Shown: positions 25,802-34,066 of the stretch, piece after piece
Layout of the letters: each line of letters begins with the position of its first letter
Position numbering within the stretch: position 1 is the stretch's first letter
Source: JADKFD01 sp050250665
GTDB lineage: Bacteria; Pseudomonadota; Gammaproteobacteria; Xanthomonadales; SZUA-5
Length of the DNA stretch: 55,445 bases
NCBI GenBank assembly: GCA_050250665.1
Contig: JBFWOF010000042.1
Span: 1-55,445, forward strand
Direction of reading: 5' to 3'
The notes under the pieces: generated by a model
The model's input: the letters and a program-made list of their open reading frames with translations, nothing else
The model's database searches: none
Told to the model about the DNA's origin: nothing
Program-made: the position numbers and the translations under genes

Positions 25802-27193
25802 ATGGCCACCATCGAAGCCAAAGTACCGGATATCGGTAACTATCAAGACGTTCCTGTGATCGAACTGCTGGTGAAGGCCGGCGACGTGGTCAAACTCGAC
25901 CAGGGCCTGATCTCCCTGGAGTCCGACAAGGCGACGATGGAAGTGCCATCGCCCGCCGCCGGCAAGATCATCGAGCTCAAGGTCAAGGTCGACGACACCT
26001 TGTCTGAAGGTGATCTGGTGGCATTGATCGAAACCGAGGCCGGCGAATCGGACGGGGCCGACAAGTCCGCAGACAAGTCGAAGGACAAGCCCACGGACAA
26101 GGCCCCGGACCAGTCCGACAAATCCGCTGACAAGTCCTCGGCTGCGGATTCGGGCTCGGCTCGAAAACCGACAGCCGATGCATCGCCCGTCCCGGCCTCA
26201 TCGCGGGCGCCGGCTCCTGCTGCCAGATCAGCCTTTGAAGCGGCCGCGGTGAGCGCCTCGGCGAGCGAACTGCCTCCGGCTGAACGCCCCCATGCCAGTC
26301 CGGGAGTACGCCTGTTTGCACGCGAACTCGGGGTGGATCTGACCCGAGTCAGCGGCAGTGGCCGCAAGGGTCGGATTACCCGCGAGGACGTGCAGGCGCA
26401 TGTCAAGGCGGCGCTGGCAGCGCCAGCCAACGCGCCAGCCCGCGCCGGAGGTGGCAACGGGCTCAATCTGCTGCCCTGGCCGCAGGTGGATTTCTCCAAG
26501 TTCGGACCGGTGGAAACCCAGGCGCTGTCGCGGATCAAGAAGATTTCCGGCGCCAATCTGGCCCGCAACTGGGCCATGATTCCGCACGTCACCCAGTTCG
26601 ACGAAGCCGACATCACCGAGATGGAAGCCTTCCGCAAGCGTCTGGCGGAGGAAAACAAGGAGCTCAAGGTCACGCCTCTGGTGTTCCTGATCAAGGCCGT
26701 GGTGGCGGCGCTGAAGCGCTTCCCGAGTTTCAACGCCTCGCTCGATGCCAGCGGCGAGAATCTGGTGCTGAAGCAGTATTTCCATGTGGGCATTGCCGTG
26801 GACACACCCGACGGTCTGGTGGTGCCGGTGATCCGCGACTGCGATCAGAAAGGTCTGGTCGAACTGGCCAAGGACCTCGGCGTGATGTCGGCCAAGGCGC
26901 GCGATCGCAAGATGGGCCCGGCCGACATGCAGGGCGGCTGCTTCTCGATCAGCTCCCTGGGCGGCATCGGCGGCAGCGCCTTCACGCCGATCATCAATGC
27001 ACCGGAGGTGGCCATCCTCGGGGTCAGCAAGAGCGCGATGAAACCGGTCTGGAATGGCAAGGAGTTCAGCCCGCGACTGATGTTGCCCCTGTCGCTGAGC
27101 TACGACCACCGCGTCATCGACGGCGCCGAAGCCGCGCGCTTCACCAGCTATCTGGCACAACAACTGGGGGATATTCGGAGGTTGCTGCTTTGA
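25802..27193 (+). CDS. aceF: Dihydrolipoamide acetyltransferase (E2) of pyruvate dehydrogenase
   Basis: The 463-residue protein has one lipoyl domain (lipoyl Lys43 in LESDKATMEVPS), a peripheral-subunit-binding domain (PGVRLFARELGVDLTRVSGSG, then GRITREDVQAHV) and a catalytic domain ending SYDHRVIDGAEAARF with the active-site histidine near 436. It passes the acetyl group from E1 to CoA. Residues about 84-113, the linker after the lipoyl domain, are a run of Asp-Lys-Ser-type repeats rather than the usual Ala-Pro linker. aceE and lpd, normally adjacent, are absent, so E1 and E3 must be elsewhere. Confidence 0.93.
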   Translation: MATIEAKVPDIGNYQDVPVIELLVKAGDVVKLDQGLISLESDKATMEVPSPAAGKIIELKVKVDDTLSEGDLVALIETEAGESDGADKSADKSKDKPTDKAPDQSDKSADKSSAADSGSARKPTADASPVPASSRAPAPAARSAFEAAAVSASASELPPAERPHASPGVRLFARELGVDLTRVSGSGRKGRITREDVQAHVKAALAAPANAPARAGGGNGLNLLPWPQVDFSKFGPVETQALSRIKKISGANLARNWAMIPHVTQFDEADITEMEAFRKRLAEENKELKVTPLVFLIKAVVAALKRFPSFNASLDASGENLVLKQYFHVGIAVDTPDGLVVPVIRDCDQKGLVELAKDLGVMSAKARDRKMGPADMQGGCFSISSLGGIGGSAFTPIINAPEVAILGVSKSAMKPVWNGKEFSPRLMLPLSLSYDHRVIDGAEAARFTSYLAQQLGDIRRLLL

Positions 27194-27201
27194 GGAAGAG
27201 C

Positions 27202-27236
27202 GGGACACGGGAAACGGGGCACGGAGCACGGGAAAA
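27202..27236. repeat. Diverged GGGGCAC seven-base array after aceF
   Basis: Five in-register units: GGGACAC, GGGAAAC, GGGGCAC, GGAGCAC, GGGAAAA. This is a decayed member of the GGCACGG family and begins eight bases after the aceF stop. Confidence 0.6.
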
Positions 27237-27297
27237 GCCCAAAGCCCGCGGCTTGTTGCGCGCACTCCCGTCTGAGCGTATCGCTGGCGGTCTTGCG

Positions 27298-27332
27298 CCC
27301 CTGCCCCCTGCCCTCTGCCGCCTGCCCCGCTT
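27298..27332. repeat. CCCCTGC seven-base array before sufE
   Basis: Five in-register units: CCCCTGC twice, CCTCTGC, CGCCTGC and CCCGCTT. It matches the pattern at 4218 and ends 13 bases before the sufE start. Confidence 0.65.
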
Positions 27333-27345
27333 GCGCTGATTCCCC

Positions 27346-27753
27346 ATGGATTCCCGCCAACAAGACATTGTCGATGAGTTCGCCCTGTTCGGTGACTGGT
27401 CCGAGCGCTATCAGTATCTGATCGACCTTGGCAAGAAGCTGCCGGATTACCCGGAGGCCGACCGCAACGAGCATTGGCGGGTGCTGGGCTGCCAGTCCAT
27501 GGTCTGGCTCAAGCCCGAAGGCTCGGCTTCACAGATGAATTTTTCTGCGACCAGTGATTCGGCCATTGTCCGCGGCCTGATTGCGCTGGTCCTGCGCGTC
27601 TACTCCGGGCGCAGCGCCGAGGAGATCGCCAATACCGAGCCCGAGTTCGTCGAGGGCATCGGCCTGTCCGGACACCTGTCGCCGACTCGAAAGAATGGCC
27701 TGGCTGCGATGCTGGCCAAGATTCGCGAGTACGCCCGCGCCACCCTGAGCTGA
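27346..27753 (+). CDS. sufE: SufE-family cysteine desulfurase sulfur acceptor
   Basis: The 135-residue protein has the SufE/CsdE fold with the acceptor cysteine at residue 49 in LGCQSMVWL. SGHLSPTRKNGLAAML is at the C terminus, as in the family. It takes persulfide sulfur from a SufS/CsdA desulfurase and passes it to iron-sulfur cluster assembly. No desulfurase or other suf gene is adjacent, so the choice between SufE and CsdE is open. Confidence 0.93.
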   Translation: MDSRQQDIVDEFALFGDWSERYQYLIDLGKKLPDYPEADRNEHWRVLGCQSMVWLKPEGSASQMNFSATSDSAIVRGLIALVLRVYSGRSAEEIANTEPEFVEGIGLSGHLSPTRKNGLAAMLAKIREYARATLS

Positions 27754-27768
27754 GCCCCACCCGTGCCA

Positions 27769-28407
27769 ATGCTGCTGGCCGAAGATCTGCTGATCCTGAC
27801 CATCGATCCCGTCGGAGGCCTGGTTGGCGATGGCAAGCATGCGACCAGCCGCGATGCGCTGGCGCGGGCCTTGCTGGTGGACCTGATCGTGCGCGGGGCT
27901 GTGATGCTGGAAAACGGCGATTTTCGACTGGTCGATCCCTTGCCTCAGTCGCATCGATTGCTGACCGAGGCCGCTCACGCACTGGGCGATGCCAGACTGG
28001 CGCCAGAGAAGGCTGTGGCCCGGTTGCGACGCCGCATGTGGTCGGTGCGCAGCGATCTGCTCGACGGCTTCGAGCGGCTGGGAATCGTGCATCGTCTGTC
28101 GGGCGGCCTGTTCGGGCGTATTGGCGGCAGTCGATTCGCGCTGCAGTCTACGCAGACCCGCGGCGAGCGCCTGGCCAAGCTCAAGCGTGGATACGATGAC
28201 CTCAACCTGCAGGACATGCCGGCCATCGCTTTGGCCTTGCTGGCCGAGGCGCTCGGCATCAGCGCTTTCTTCCTCAGCCCTGAGCAGCGTCTCAAGATGC
28301 GTTCCTGGACGCGCAAGGCTGTGTTGCCGCTGCCCGAGGACACCATCGAGCTTGGATCGAGACGCGAGCGCCTCGCTGCGATGCTGAAGGTCCTGCCGCT
28401 GGAGTGA
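27769..28407 (+). CDS. GPP34 (GOLPH3-like) family protein
   Basis: The 212-residue protein begins MLLAEDLLILTID, the usual start of bacterial GPP34/Vps74-like proteins. It is largely helical, with the SRDALARALLVDLIVRGAV segment and a C-terminal AIALALLAEALG helix. Eukaryotic relatives bind phosphatidylinositol-4-phosphate; bacterial ones are uncharacterised. A GTG six bases upstream (27763) is an alternative start. It follows sufE by 15 bases and may share its transcript. Confidence 0.8.
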   Translation: MLLAEDLLILTIDPVGGLVGDGKHATSRDALARALLVDLIVRGAVMLENGDFRLVDPLPQSHRLLTEAAHALGDARLAPEKAVARLRRRMWSVRSDLLDGFERLGIVHRLSGGLFGRIGGSRFALQSTQTRGERLAKLKRGYDDLNLQDMPAIALALLAEALGISAFFLSPEQRLKMRSWTRKAVLPLPEDTIELGSRRERLAAMLKVLPLE

Positions 28408-28503
28408 ACCAAGCCGTCAGCCTGGGTGAAACGCTGTTGCGGCATGGACCAGGCGCCGCGGCGGGTTGAGCCACAGGCGCCAGTGATCAGCCGAGCCGTG
28501 GGC

Positions 28504-29052
28504 TCAGTCGCCCATCTGCCGCTGACGGTGCTCCCAGCGTTCCTGGGCATCAAGACACAGCGTGGCGATCGGACGAGCCTCCAGCCGTTCCAGGCCGATT
28601 TCCTCGTCGGTTTCTTCGCAATAGCCGTAGCGGCCATCATCAATGCGCTTGATCGCCTTGTCGATCTTGCCGATCAACTTGCGATAGCGGTCCCGGGTGC
28701 GCAGTTCCAGCGAGTTCTCGGTTTCACGGGTAGCCCGCTCCGCCTCGTCACCGACGTCGCGGACCTCGTCGCGCAGATTCTCGATGGTCTGCTGCGACTC
28801 TTCGATCAGCTCGTGCCGCCAGATGGACAGCTTGCGACGGAAATATTCCAGATGCTCCGGGGACATGTACTCCTCGGAACTGCTCGGGCGGTAACCCGCC
28901 GGCAATTCGAGCTTGGGCACATAACCCTTGGGCAAGGCTTGATCAGCTGCACTCACCCACTCGGGCAAGCTCTTGTTCTGTTTCGATTTTGCGGCCTTGA
29001 CAGCAGCAGCGCTGGGCTTGGCTGCCTTGGTCTTTGCCTTGGTGGTCGCCAT
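28504..29052 (-). CDS. dksA: DksA-family RNA polymerase-binding transcription factor, two-cysteine type
   Basis: The 182-residue protein has a Lys/Ala-rich N-terminal tail (about 1-28), a coiled coil and a C-terminal zinc-finger-like region. The coiled-coil tip residues are kept: Asp99, Asp102 and Ala104 correspond to E. coli Asp71, Asp74 and Ala76, which act in the polymerase secondary channel with ppGpp. The four zinc cysteines are not: the pattern is Cys145, Thr148, Cys166, Ala169. That is the arrangement known from Pseudomonas aeruginosa DksA2, which works without zinc. A promoter-like sequence precedes it (29131-29159), and the gene is convergent with the GPP34 gene. Confidence 0.93.
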   Translation of the reverse strand: MATTKAKTKAAKPSAAAVKAAKSKQNKSLPEWVSAADQALPKGYVPKLELPAGYRPSSSEEYMSPEHLEYFRRKLSIWRHELIEESQQTIENLRDEVRDVGDEAERATRETENSLELRTRDRYRKLIGKIDKAIKRIDDGRYGYCEETDEEIGLERLEARPIATLCLDAQERWEHRQRQMGD

Positions 29053-29130
29053 TTTTGTACGTCTCTCCTCTACTTCGGATCGCGCCGATCACAGTAGCCG
29101 CCGACCGGGGCGCCGGAAAGCAAGCCGAGC

Positions 29131-29159
29131 TATATAACCCAAGCCCATGACAGCGGCAA
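29131..29159 (-). promoter_or_regulatory. Candidate sigma-70 promoter of dksA
   Basis: On the minus strand TTGCCG (29159-29154) is followed, after 17 bases, by TATATA (29136-29131), with a GC-rich discriminator just downstream. GAGGAGAG occurs before the dksA start. A GC-rich discriminator is a known feature of promoters inhibited by ppGpp/DksA, so autoregulation is possible. The remaining gap (29053-29436) holds no recognisable gene. Confidence 0.5.
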
Positions 29160-29436
29160 GCGCAAACCGTCAAATAGGGCCTATCGGGCCGAAATAAGCG
29201 GGGCGTCGCACTCTGGTGCCACTCGCCCGGATGCTGTCGCCGGAAAATACCCACTGCAGCTGCGGTGAGCGTCGCCACACACGCGATCAGGTTTGAGGCC
29301 GCAACAACGGAGTAATGCGGATGAACGGATCCGCAGGGGTAGCCATCGGCAGCGGTTACCGATCAGCGTCAGATCGGGAGGCAGGGCGTGGTGCGATTGC
29401 CGCCGCCACGCCCCGACAAGAATGGCCGATTCAGAC

Positions 29437-29664
29437 TCAGCGGAAGGAACCCGGCAGGAAAGAGTGCCATTGCAGGCTTTGCTCGGCGGAAACGTCACCG
29501 CCTGAACTGCCGATCCCACGTTCCGACGGCGCCACCATCTCGGCCAGGTTCGGAAGACAGTCGGCATCGCCCGAAGACTGCGCCTGACTGAAGACGCCCA
29601 CCACACCGAGCACGGCGTAGACCGCCAGTACCAGAATGCTGAAGCGCATGCGTTTGGAGTTCAT
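29437..29664 (-). CDS. Small exported protein of unknown function
   Basis: The 75-residue product has a basic start and a hydrophobic stretch (MRFSILVLAVYAVLGVVG) that reads as a signal peptide or anchor. A short Ser/Gly-rich mature part with one cysteine (DADCLPNLAEM) follows. GAGGTG lies five bases before ATG 29664, good support for a real gene; the longer frame to 29883 lacks such a site. No family is recognised. It is divergent from the kinase fusion at 29901. Confidence 0.6.
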   Translation of the reverse strand: MNSKRMRFSILVLAVYAVLGVVGVFSQAQSSGDADCLPNLAEMVAPSERGIGSSGGDVSAEQSLQWHSFLPGSFR

Positions 29665-29900
29665 GATCCACCTCTTCGAGCGTCGTGCTCGGGTACGTTC
29701 GAGCACAATTCGTGCCAGGCGCAAGAATGATCCCAAAGCCGTGGAGAATGCGTCTTCACGCCCTGAAATGCCCCGTTGGCGCGCCGAAGTGTCGGCAGCG
29801 CAACAAGGCGCGTCCGCTGGCGTACAGCCAGGTGTCCGGTGGCGGACACGCTGCAGCGCAGCACGACCGCGGCGGCTGCGCACCTTATGCTCGGCAGTCT

Positions 29901-31742
29901 ATGCAAGCAATCATCGAATGGCCCACCTCGAAGGCGCTGGATCGGCTCAGCGGCGCCCGCCTCAAAGGCGCGCTGATCGCCGGCGCAGGTCGCGTGCTGT
30001 CCAAGCGCGACGATCTCAACCGCATCAATGTATTTCCGGTGCCCGACGGCGATACCGGCACCAATCTCGCCTTCACCATGATCGCCGTGCTGAAGACCGT
30101 GCGCCGTCTGCGCGGTGCTGACGTCAGCACCGTGCTGGGCGGCGTTGCCCGTGAAGCCATTGACGGTGCCCGCGGCAATTCGGGCGCGATTCTGGCCCAG
30201 TTCTTTCAAGGACTTGCCGATGGCCTGGGGCGCTGCCGAGATGCGGGAGCGGCGGATCTGGCCGGCGCCGCCAGCAGCGCGGCTCTGGCCGCCCGTGCCT
30301 GCCTGGCGGACCCGCGTGAAGGCACCATGCTCAGCGTCATTACCGATTTCGCCCATGAACTGAAGCGTCAGGTCGAACTGGGCGTGGCTGATCTGGCGCT
30401 GTTGTTCAAGCGAGCACTTGAGCGAGCTCGCCAATCTTTGGCGAATACGCCCAACCAGTTGCCAGTCCTGCGCGCTGCGGGTGTGGTCGATGCCGGCGCC
30501 GCCGGCTTCGTCGACTTTCTGGAGGGCGTCCAGGATTTCATCGAGCGTGGTCGCATTGCCCTGCGCGTGGCCCCGGATGCGCGCGTACACGATGGCTGCG
30601 CCCATGACGAGGTGCACCTGGAGGCGGTCGAAAGCGCCAGTCAGTACCGCTATTGCACCGAGTGCGTGCTCACCGGCAGTGATCTGGATCTGACCCGGGT
30701 ACGCGGCGCGCTGACGCAGTTGGCGCTGGATTCGCTGGTGGTGGCCGGTGGCCGCGAGCGCGTGCGGGTGCATGCGCACATCGACCGACCCAATCAGCTC
30801 TTCGAGATGCTGTCGGGCCTCGGTACCGTGGCCCAGCGCAAGGCCGACGACATGCAGGCCCAGGCCCGGATGCGGGCTGCGCCCTTCCAGCGTGTGCGCA
30901 TCGTCACCGATTCCGCTGGCGACGTACCGGCGGTCGAGGCCGAGCGCCTGGGCATCACCATCGTCCCGGTCCGAGTGAATTTTGGTGACGATGACTATCT
31001 CGATCGCATCACCCTGTCGCCGCGTGAGCTGTACGCCCGCCTTCGGCAGAACCCGAAGCCGCCGCAGACCTCGCAACCGCCACCCGGCGATTTCCGCCGG
31101 GCCTACGACCTGGTGCTGGCACATTGCGAGCAGCTGGTGTCGGTGGAATTGTCGAGCCGGCTGTCCGGCACCTTCCAGGCCGCGCAGACCGCCGCCAGGG
31201 AGAGCGGGCGCGAGCGCATCAGCGTGCTCGATACCCGCAATGCCTCGGCAGGTCAGGGCTTGATCACGATGGTGGCGGCGGAGTGCGCCCAGGCCGGCGG
31301 CGATGCCGATGCGGTACTGGCGGCCGCCCGCGATGCCATGACCCGCACCCGCACTTTTGCCCTGATCCGCGATCTGCGCTACGGCGTGCAGGGTGGCCGC
31401 ATGCCGGCCATCGCCGAGCGCCTGGCCCGCTGGTTCGGCCTGACCGTGCTGATCGCCGACAAGGACGGGCTGGTGCGACCCTTCTCGGCGCTGGTCGGGC
31501 AGCAGCGACTGATCGAGCGCTATGCGGCGGTGATCGCGCGCCGCCTGCCCACACACCACAGCTGCAGAGCCATGGTCGGCCATTGCGATGCCGCCGACGA
31601 TGCCGCCAATCTGGCGGCAGTCATGCGCCAGACCATTCCCACGCTGGGCAAGGTCTGGGTGGTGGAGACCGGGCCCGCCATCGGCGTGCACGCCGGGCCA
31701 GGCTCACTGGTGGTTGGTCTGCAATGGGTCGCTGAGCCGTGA
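29901..31742 (+). CDS. DAK2-FakA-middle-DegV fusion, putative one-chain fatty acid kinase
   Basis: The 613-residue protein joins three parts. Residues 1-220 are a DhaL/DAK2 kinase domain with NVFPVPDGDTGTN (43-55) and RGNSGAILAQ. Residues about 240-325 resemble the FakA middle domain, with YCTE (Cys252) and HAH (His291/293), positions that match its zinc ligands as I recall them. Residues 331-613 are a DegV/FakB lipid-binding domain (VRIVTDSAGD, SSRLSGTFQAA, RDLRYGVQGGRMP). In Firmicutes separate FakA and FakB make acyl-phosphate from free fatty acids. The FakA C-terminal domain is missing here and FakB takes its place. The stop overlaps the plsY GTG by four bases; PlsY uses acyl-phosphate. 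Start ATG 29901 precedes the kinase domain. Confidence 0.88.
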   Translation: MQAIIEWPTSKALDRLSGARLKGALIAGAGRVLSKRDDLNRINVFPVPDGDTGTNLAFTMIAVLKTVRRLRGADVSTVLGGVAREAIDGARGNSGAILAQFFQGLADGLGRCRDAGAADLAGAASSAALAARACLADPREGTMLSVITDFAHELKRQVELGVADLALLFKRALERARQSLANTPNQLPVLRAAGVVDAGAAGFVDFLEGVQDFIERGRIALRVAPDARVHDGCAHDEVHLEAVESASQYRYCTECVLTGSDLDLTRVRGALTQLALDSLVVAGGRERVRVHAHIDRPNQLFEMLSGLGTVAQRKADDMQAQARMRAAPFQRVRIVTDSAGDVPAVEAERLGITIVPVRVNFGDDDYLDRITLSPRELYARLRQNPKPPQTSQPPPGDFRRAYDLVLAHCEQLVSVELSSRLSGTFQAAQTAARESGRERISVLDTRNASAGQGLITMVAAECAQAGGDADAVLAAARDAMTRTRTFALIRDLRYGVQGGRMPAIAERLARWFGLTVLIADKDGLVRPFSALVGQQRLIERYAAVIARRLPTHHSCRAMVGHCDAADDAANLAAVMRQTIPTLGKVWVVETGPAIGVHAGPGSLVVGLQWVAEP

Positions 31743-32386
31743 TCGTGCTGCTGGCCAAGCTGCTGGCCAGCTATCTGCTGGGCAGCGTGGTGGGCAGCCT
31801 GTTGCTCGGGCGTCTGCGCGGGGTCGACATCCGCAATGCCGGCAGCGGCAATGCCGGCGCCACCAATGCGCTGCGCACCCAGGGCAAGCTGTTTGCGCTG
31901 GGCACAGCGCTGATCGATTTTGGCAAGGGCGTGCTGGCCGCGGCGCTGATTGCACCGCTGGCGCTCGCCGACTCGCCGCTGGGCTTGACCGAGACTCAGC
32001 TGGCCTGCGGACTGGCCGCCGCGGTCGGTCACTGCTACCCGCTGTACCACGGTTTCCGGGGTGGCAAGGGCGCCGGCACGCTGATCGGCGTGGTGCTGTG
32101 GATGTTTCCGATGGTCGCGCTGGCGATGCTGGCAGTCTGGTTGCTGGTGCTGATCAGCACGGGCTACGTCGGCTTGAGCACGGTCATGGCCGGCCTCTGC
32201 TTCCCGATCGCCTTGTATCTGTTGCAGTCACCGCTGAGCGCCGGCCTCCTGGCCATGGCCGTGGCCGCCGCCGCGCTGCTGGTCTACACCCATCGCAGCA
32301 ATCTGGCACGCCTGCGCGCCGGCAACGAGCACCGCTTCGAGAAGGCGCGTCTGCTGGCGCGACTTTTCGGACATCGTGGCCCTTGA
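31739..32386 (+). CDS. plsY: Acyl-phosphate:glycerol-3-phosphate acyltransferase PlsY
   Basis: The 215-residue, multi-span inner-membrane protein has the PlsY motifs: GSGNAGATNALRTQG, GHCYPLYHGFRGGKGAGT and VYTHRSNLARLRAGNEHRF. It transfers acyl groups from acyl-phosphate to glycerol-3-phosphate, the first step of phospholipid synthesis. The GTG start at 31739 overlaps the stop of the kinase fusion (GTGA), so the two are translationally coupled. Confidence 0.96.
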   Translation: MIVLLAKLLASYLLGSVVGSLLLGRLRGVDIRNAGSGNAGATNALRTQGKLFALGTALIDFGKGVLAAALIAPLALADSPLGLTETQLACGLAAAVGHCYPLYHGFRGGKGAGTLIGVVLWMFPMVALAMLAVWLLVLISTGYVGLSTVMAGLCFPIALYLLQSPLSAGLLAMAVAAAALLVYTHRSNLARLRAGNEHRFEKARLLARLFGHRGP

Positions 32387-32409
32387 ACCGGGCCGCCCGA
32401 CGCTGATCC

Positions 32410-33189
32410 ATGCAGACCCTTGAGCCGCTCGACGCCGAGGCCATCGCCCGGCACAGCCGCGTCTTCGAGCTCGAGATCCACGCGCAGCTGGATTCGACCC
32501 AGGATCGTGCCCGCCAGCGTCTGCTGCAGGGCCAGGCGGGTCCGGCCGCGGTCATCGCCGACGCCCAGCGCGCCGGTCGCGGCCAGCAGGGCCGCCGCTG
32601 GCTGTCGCCACCCGGCGCGGCGATCTATGTGACCGCGATCTGGCCCACGGCGCGGACACCGGCGCAGCTGGCCGGCCTGTCGCTGGCGGTGGGACTGGCA
32701 ATCCGCCGCACGCTGGCGCACTGGCAGATCGATGCCCGTCTGAAATGGCCCAACGATGTCTGGGTGGACCAGCGCAAGCTGGCCGGCGTGCTGATCGATG
32801 TGATTGCGCGGGCACCTGGCGCCCATCTGCTGATCGGCATCGGGCTCAATCTGCAGCTGCCGGAAAGCACCACTCAGGATCTGGACCAGCCCTGGACCGA
32901 ACTCTCGCACTGGCTGTCACCGCTGCCTTCACGCAATCTTTTGATTGGCCGCCTGCTGCACGAACTTCAGGGTGTGCTGTGCAGTTTCGAAGCCGCCGGC
33001 TTCGGCGCTTTCACCGACGAGTGGCAAGGCGCCGATGCTCTGTCCGGGCAACAGATCTGGTGGCGTGGCAGCGCCGGCATTGAGCGCGGTCATGCCCTCG
33101 GGGTCGATGAGCTCGGTAGACTGCGCGTGGACATCAACGGCAAGCTGCGGCTGCTGTCGGCTGGCGAGGTCAGCGTCCGTCCCTTTTGA
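32410..33189 (+). CDS. birA: Biotin--[acetyl-CoA-carboxylase] ligase, monofunctional
   Basis: The 259-residue protein has the biotinyl-adenylate-binding motif GRGQQGRRW and KWPNDVWVDQRKLAGVLID, followed by a C-terminal SH3-like domain. It attaches biotin to the acetyl-CoA carboxylase carrier protein. The N-terminal DNA-binding domain of E. coli BirA is absent, so it should not act as the biotin-operon repressor. It follows plsY after 23 bases and precedes coaX, the classic birA-coaX order. Confidence 0.93.
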   Translation: MQTLEPLDAEAIARHSRVFELEIHAQLDSTQDRARQRLLQGQAGPAAVIADAQRAGRGQQGRRWLSPPGAAIYVTAIWPTARTPAQLAGLSLAVGLAIRRTLAHWQIDARLKWPNDVWVDQRKLAGVLIDVIARAPGAHLLIGIGLNLQLPESTTQDLDQPWTELSHWLSPLPSRNLLIGRLLHELQGVLCSFEAAGFGAFTDEWQGADALSGQQIWWRGSAGIERGHALGVDELGRLRVDINGKLRLLSAGEVSVRPF

Positions 33190-33204
33190 ATCGAGGTGAA
33201 GCTC

Positions 33205-33963
33205 ATGACAAGCCCGAGACTGCTGCTGGATCTGGGGAACAGCCGCCTGAAATGGGGGCTGAGCGATGGCACCGAGTTGCAAATCGGCGTGCCCGTCGCC
33301 CATGAGCCCGGTGGCTTGGGCGATCTGGCGCCGCTGTGGGCTGCAGCAGCCGACGCCGGCTCGGTCTGGCTGTCGTCCACCGCGCTGAGCCTGAGTCCGG
33401 CATTGATTCAGGCCGTCGCTGAACACCTGGGCCTGGAAACCCAGGTCTTCGTCTCGCCCAAGGAGGCCCTGGGCATTCGCAGCGCCTACGACCAACCCGC
33501 CAGTCTGGGCAGCGACCGTTTTCTGGCCATGGCTGGCGCCCGAGCCCAGGTTTCGGGCGCCTTTCTGGTGGCCGATGCCGGTACCGCCCTGACCCTGGAC
33601 ATGGTCGATGACGGTGGTCAGCATCTGGGTGGATTGATCGTGCCCAGCCCGGTATTGATGCGCGATGCCCTGCATCGCGGCACCGCCGGCATCCGCACCG
33701 GCGAGCTGGTGCGGGTCCGTGAATTCGCGCGTAACACCGACGATGCCGTGTGGAGCGGTGCCTGCCTCGCCTGCACGGCGCTGATCGGCCACGCCTACCG
33801 CCACGGCGCGCTGGGCGTGGGTGCCGATGTCGAACTGCTGCTGGCCGGCGGCTCGATGCCAGCGCTGGCTCCGCACCTGAGCATGCCCTATCGGCATCTG
33901 CCGAACCTGGTGCTCGAAGGCCTGTCGCTGTGGGCCAGCACCACGCTGGCCGCTGCCAGCTGA
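33205..33963 (+). CDS. coaX: Type III pantothenate kinase
   Basis: The 252-residue protein has the ASKHA-fold phosphate loop LLLDLGNSRLKWGL, the SLGSDRFLAMAGAR substrate motif and VADAGTALTLDMV. It phosphorylates pantothenate, the first step of coenzyme A synthesis, and typically needs a monovalent cation. ATG 33205 is preferred over GTG 33196 because GAGGTG then sits at good spacing. It follows birA by 15 bases. Confidence 0.95.
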   Translation: MTSPRLLLDLGNSRLKWGLSDGTELQIGVPVAHEPGGLGDLAPLWAAAADAGSVWLSSTALSLSPALIQAVAEHLGLETQVFVSPKEALGIRSAYDQPASLGSDRFLAMAGARAQVSGAFLVADAGTALTLDMVDDGGQHLGGLIVPSPVLMRDALHRGTAGIRTGELVRVREFARNTDDAVWSGACLACTALIGHAYRHGALGVGADVELLLAGGSMPALAPHLSMPYRHLPNLVLEGLSLWASTTLAAAS

Positions 33964-34066
33964 TCTCCCGACGGCCACTGTTGCCACGGCCGGGGAGCGC
34001 CACCCAGCGCGCGCCCGCGCATGGTGGTGCATGATGACCCCACCGCCAGGACAGGGAGTTCAATGG

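Noticed and set aside
29053..29436. Protein-coding gene in the gap upstream of dksA
   Set aside because: The short frames there have no ribosome site or recognisable composition; only the dksA promoter could be supported.
29661..31691. 676-residue minus-strand reading frame
   Set aside because: It is antisense to the kinase-DegV fusion, has low-complexity His/Gln/Ala composition and no recognisable domain.
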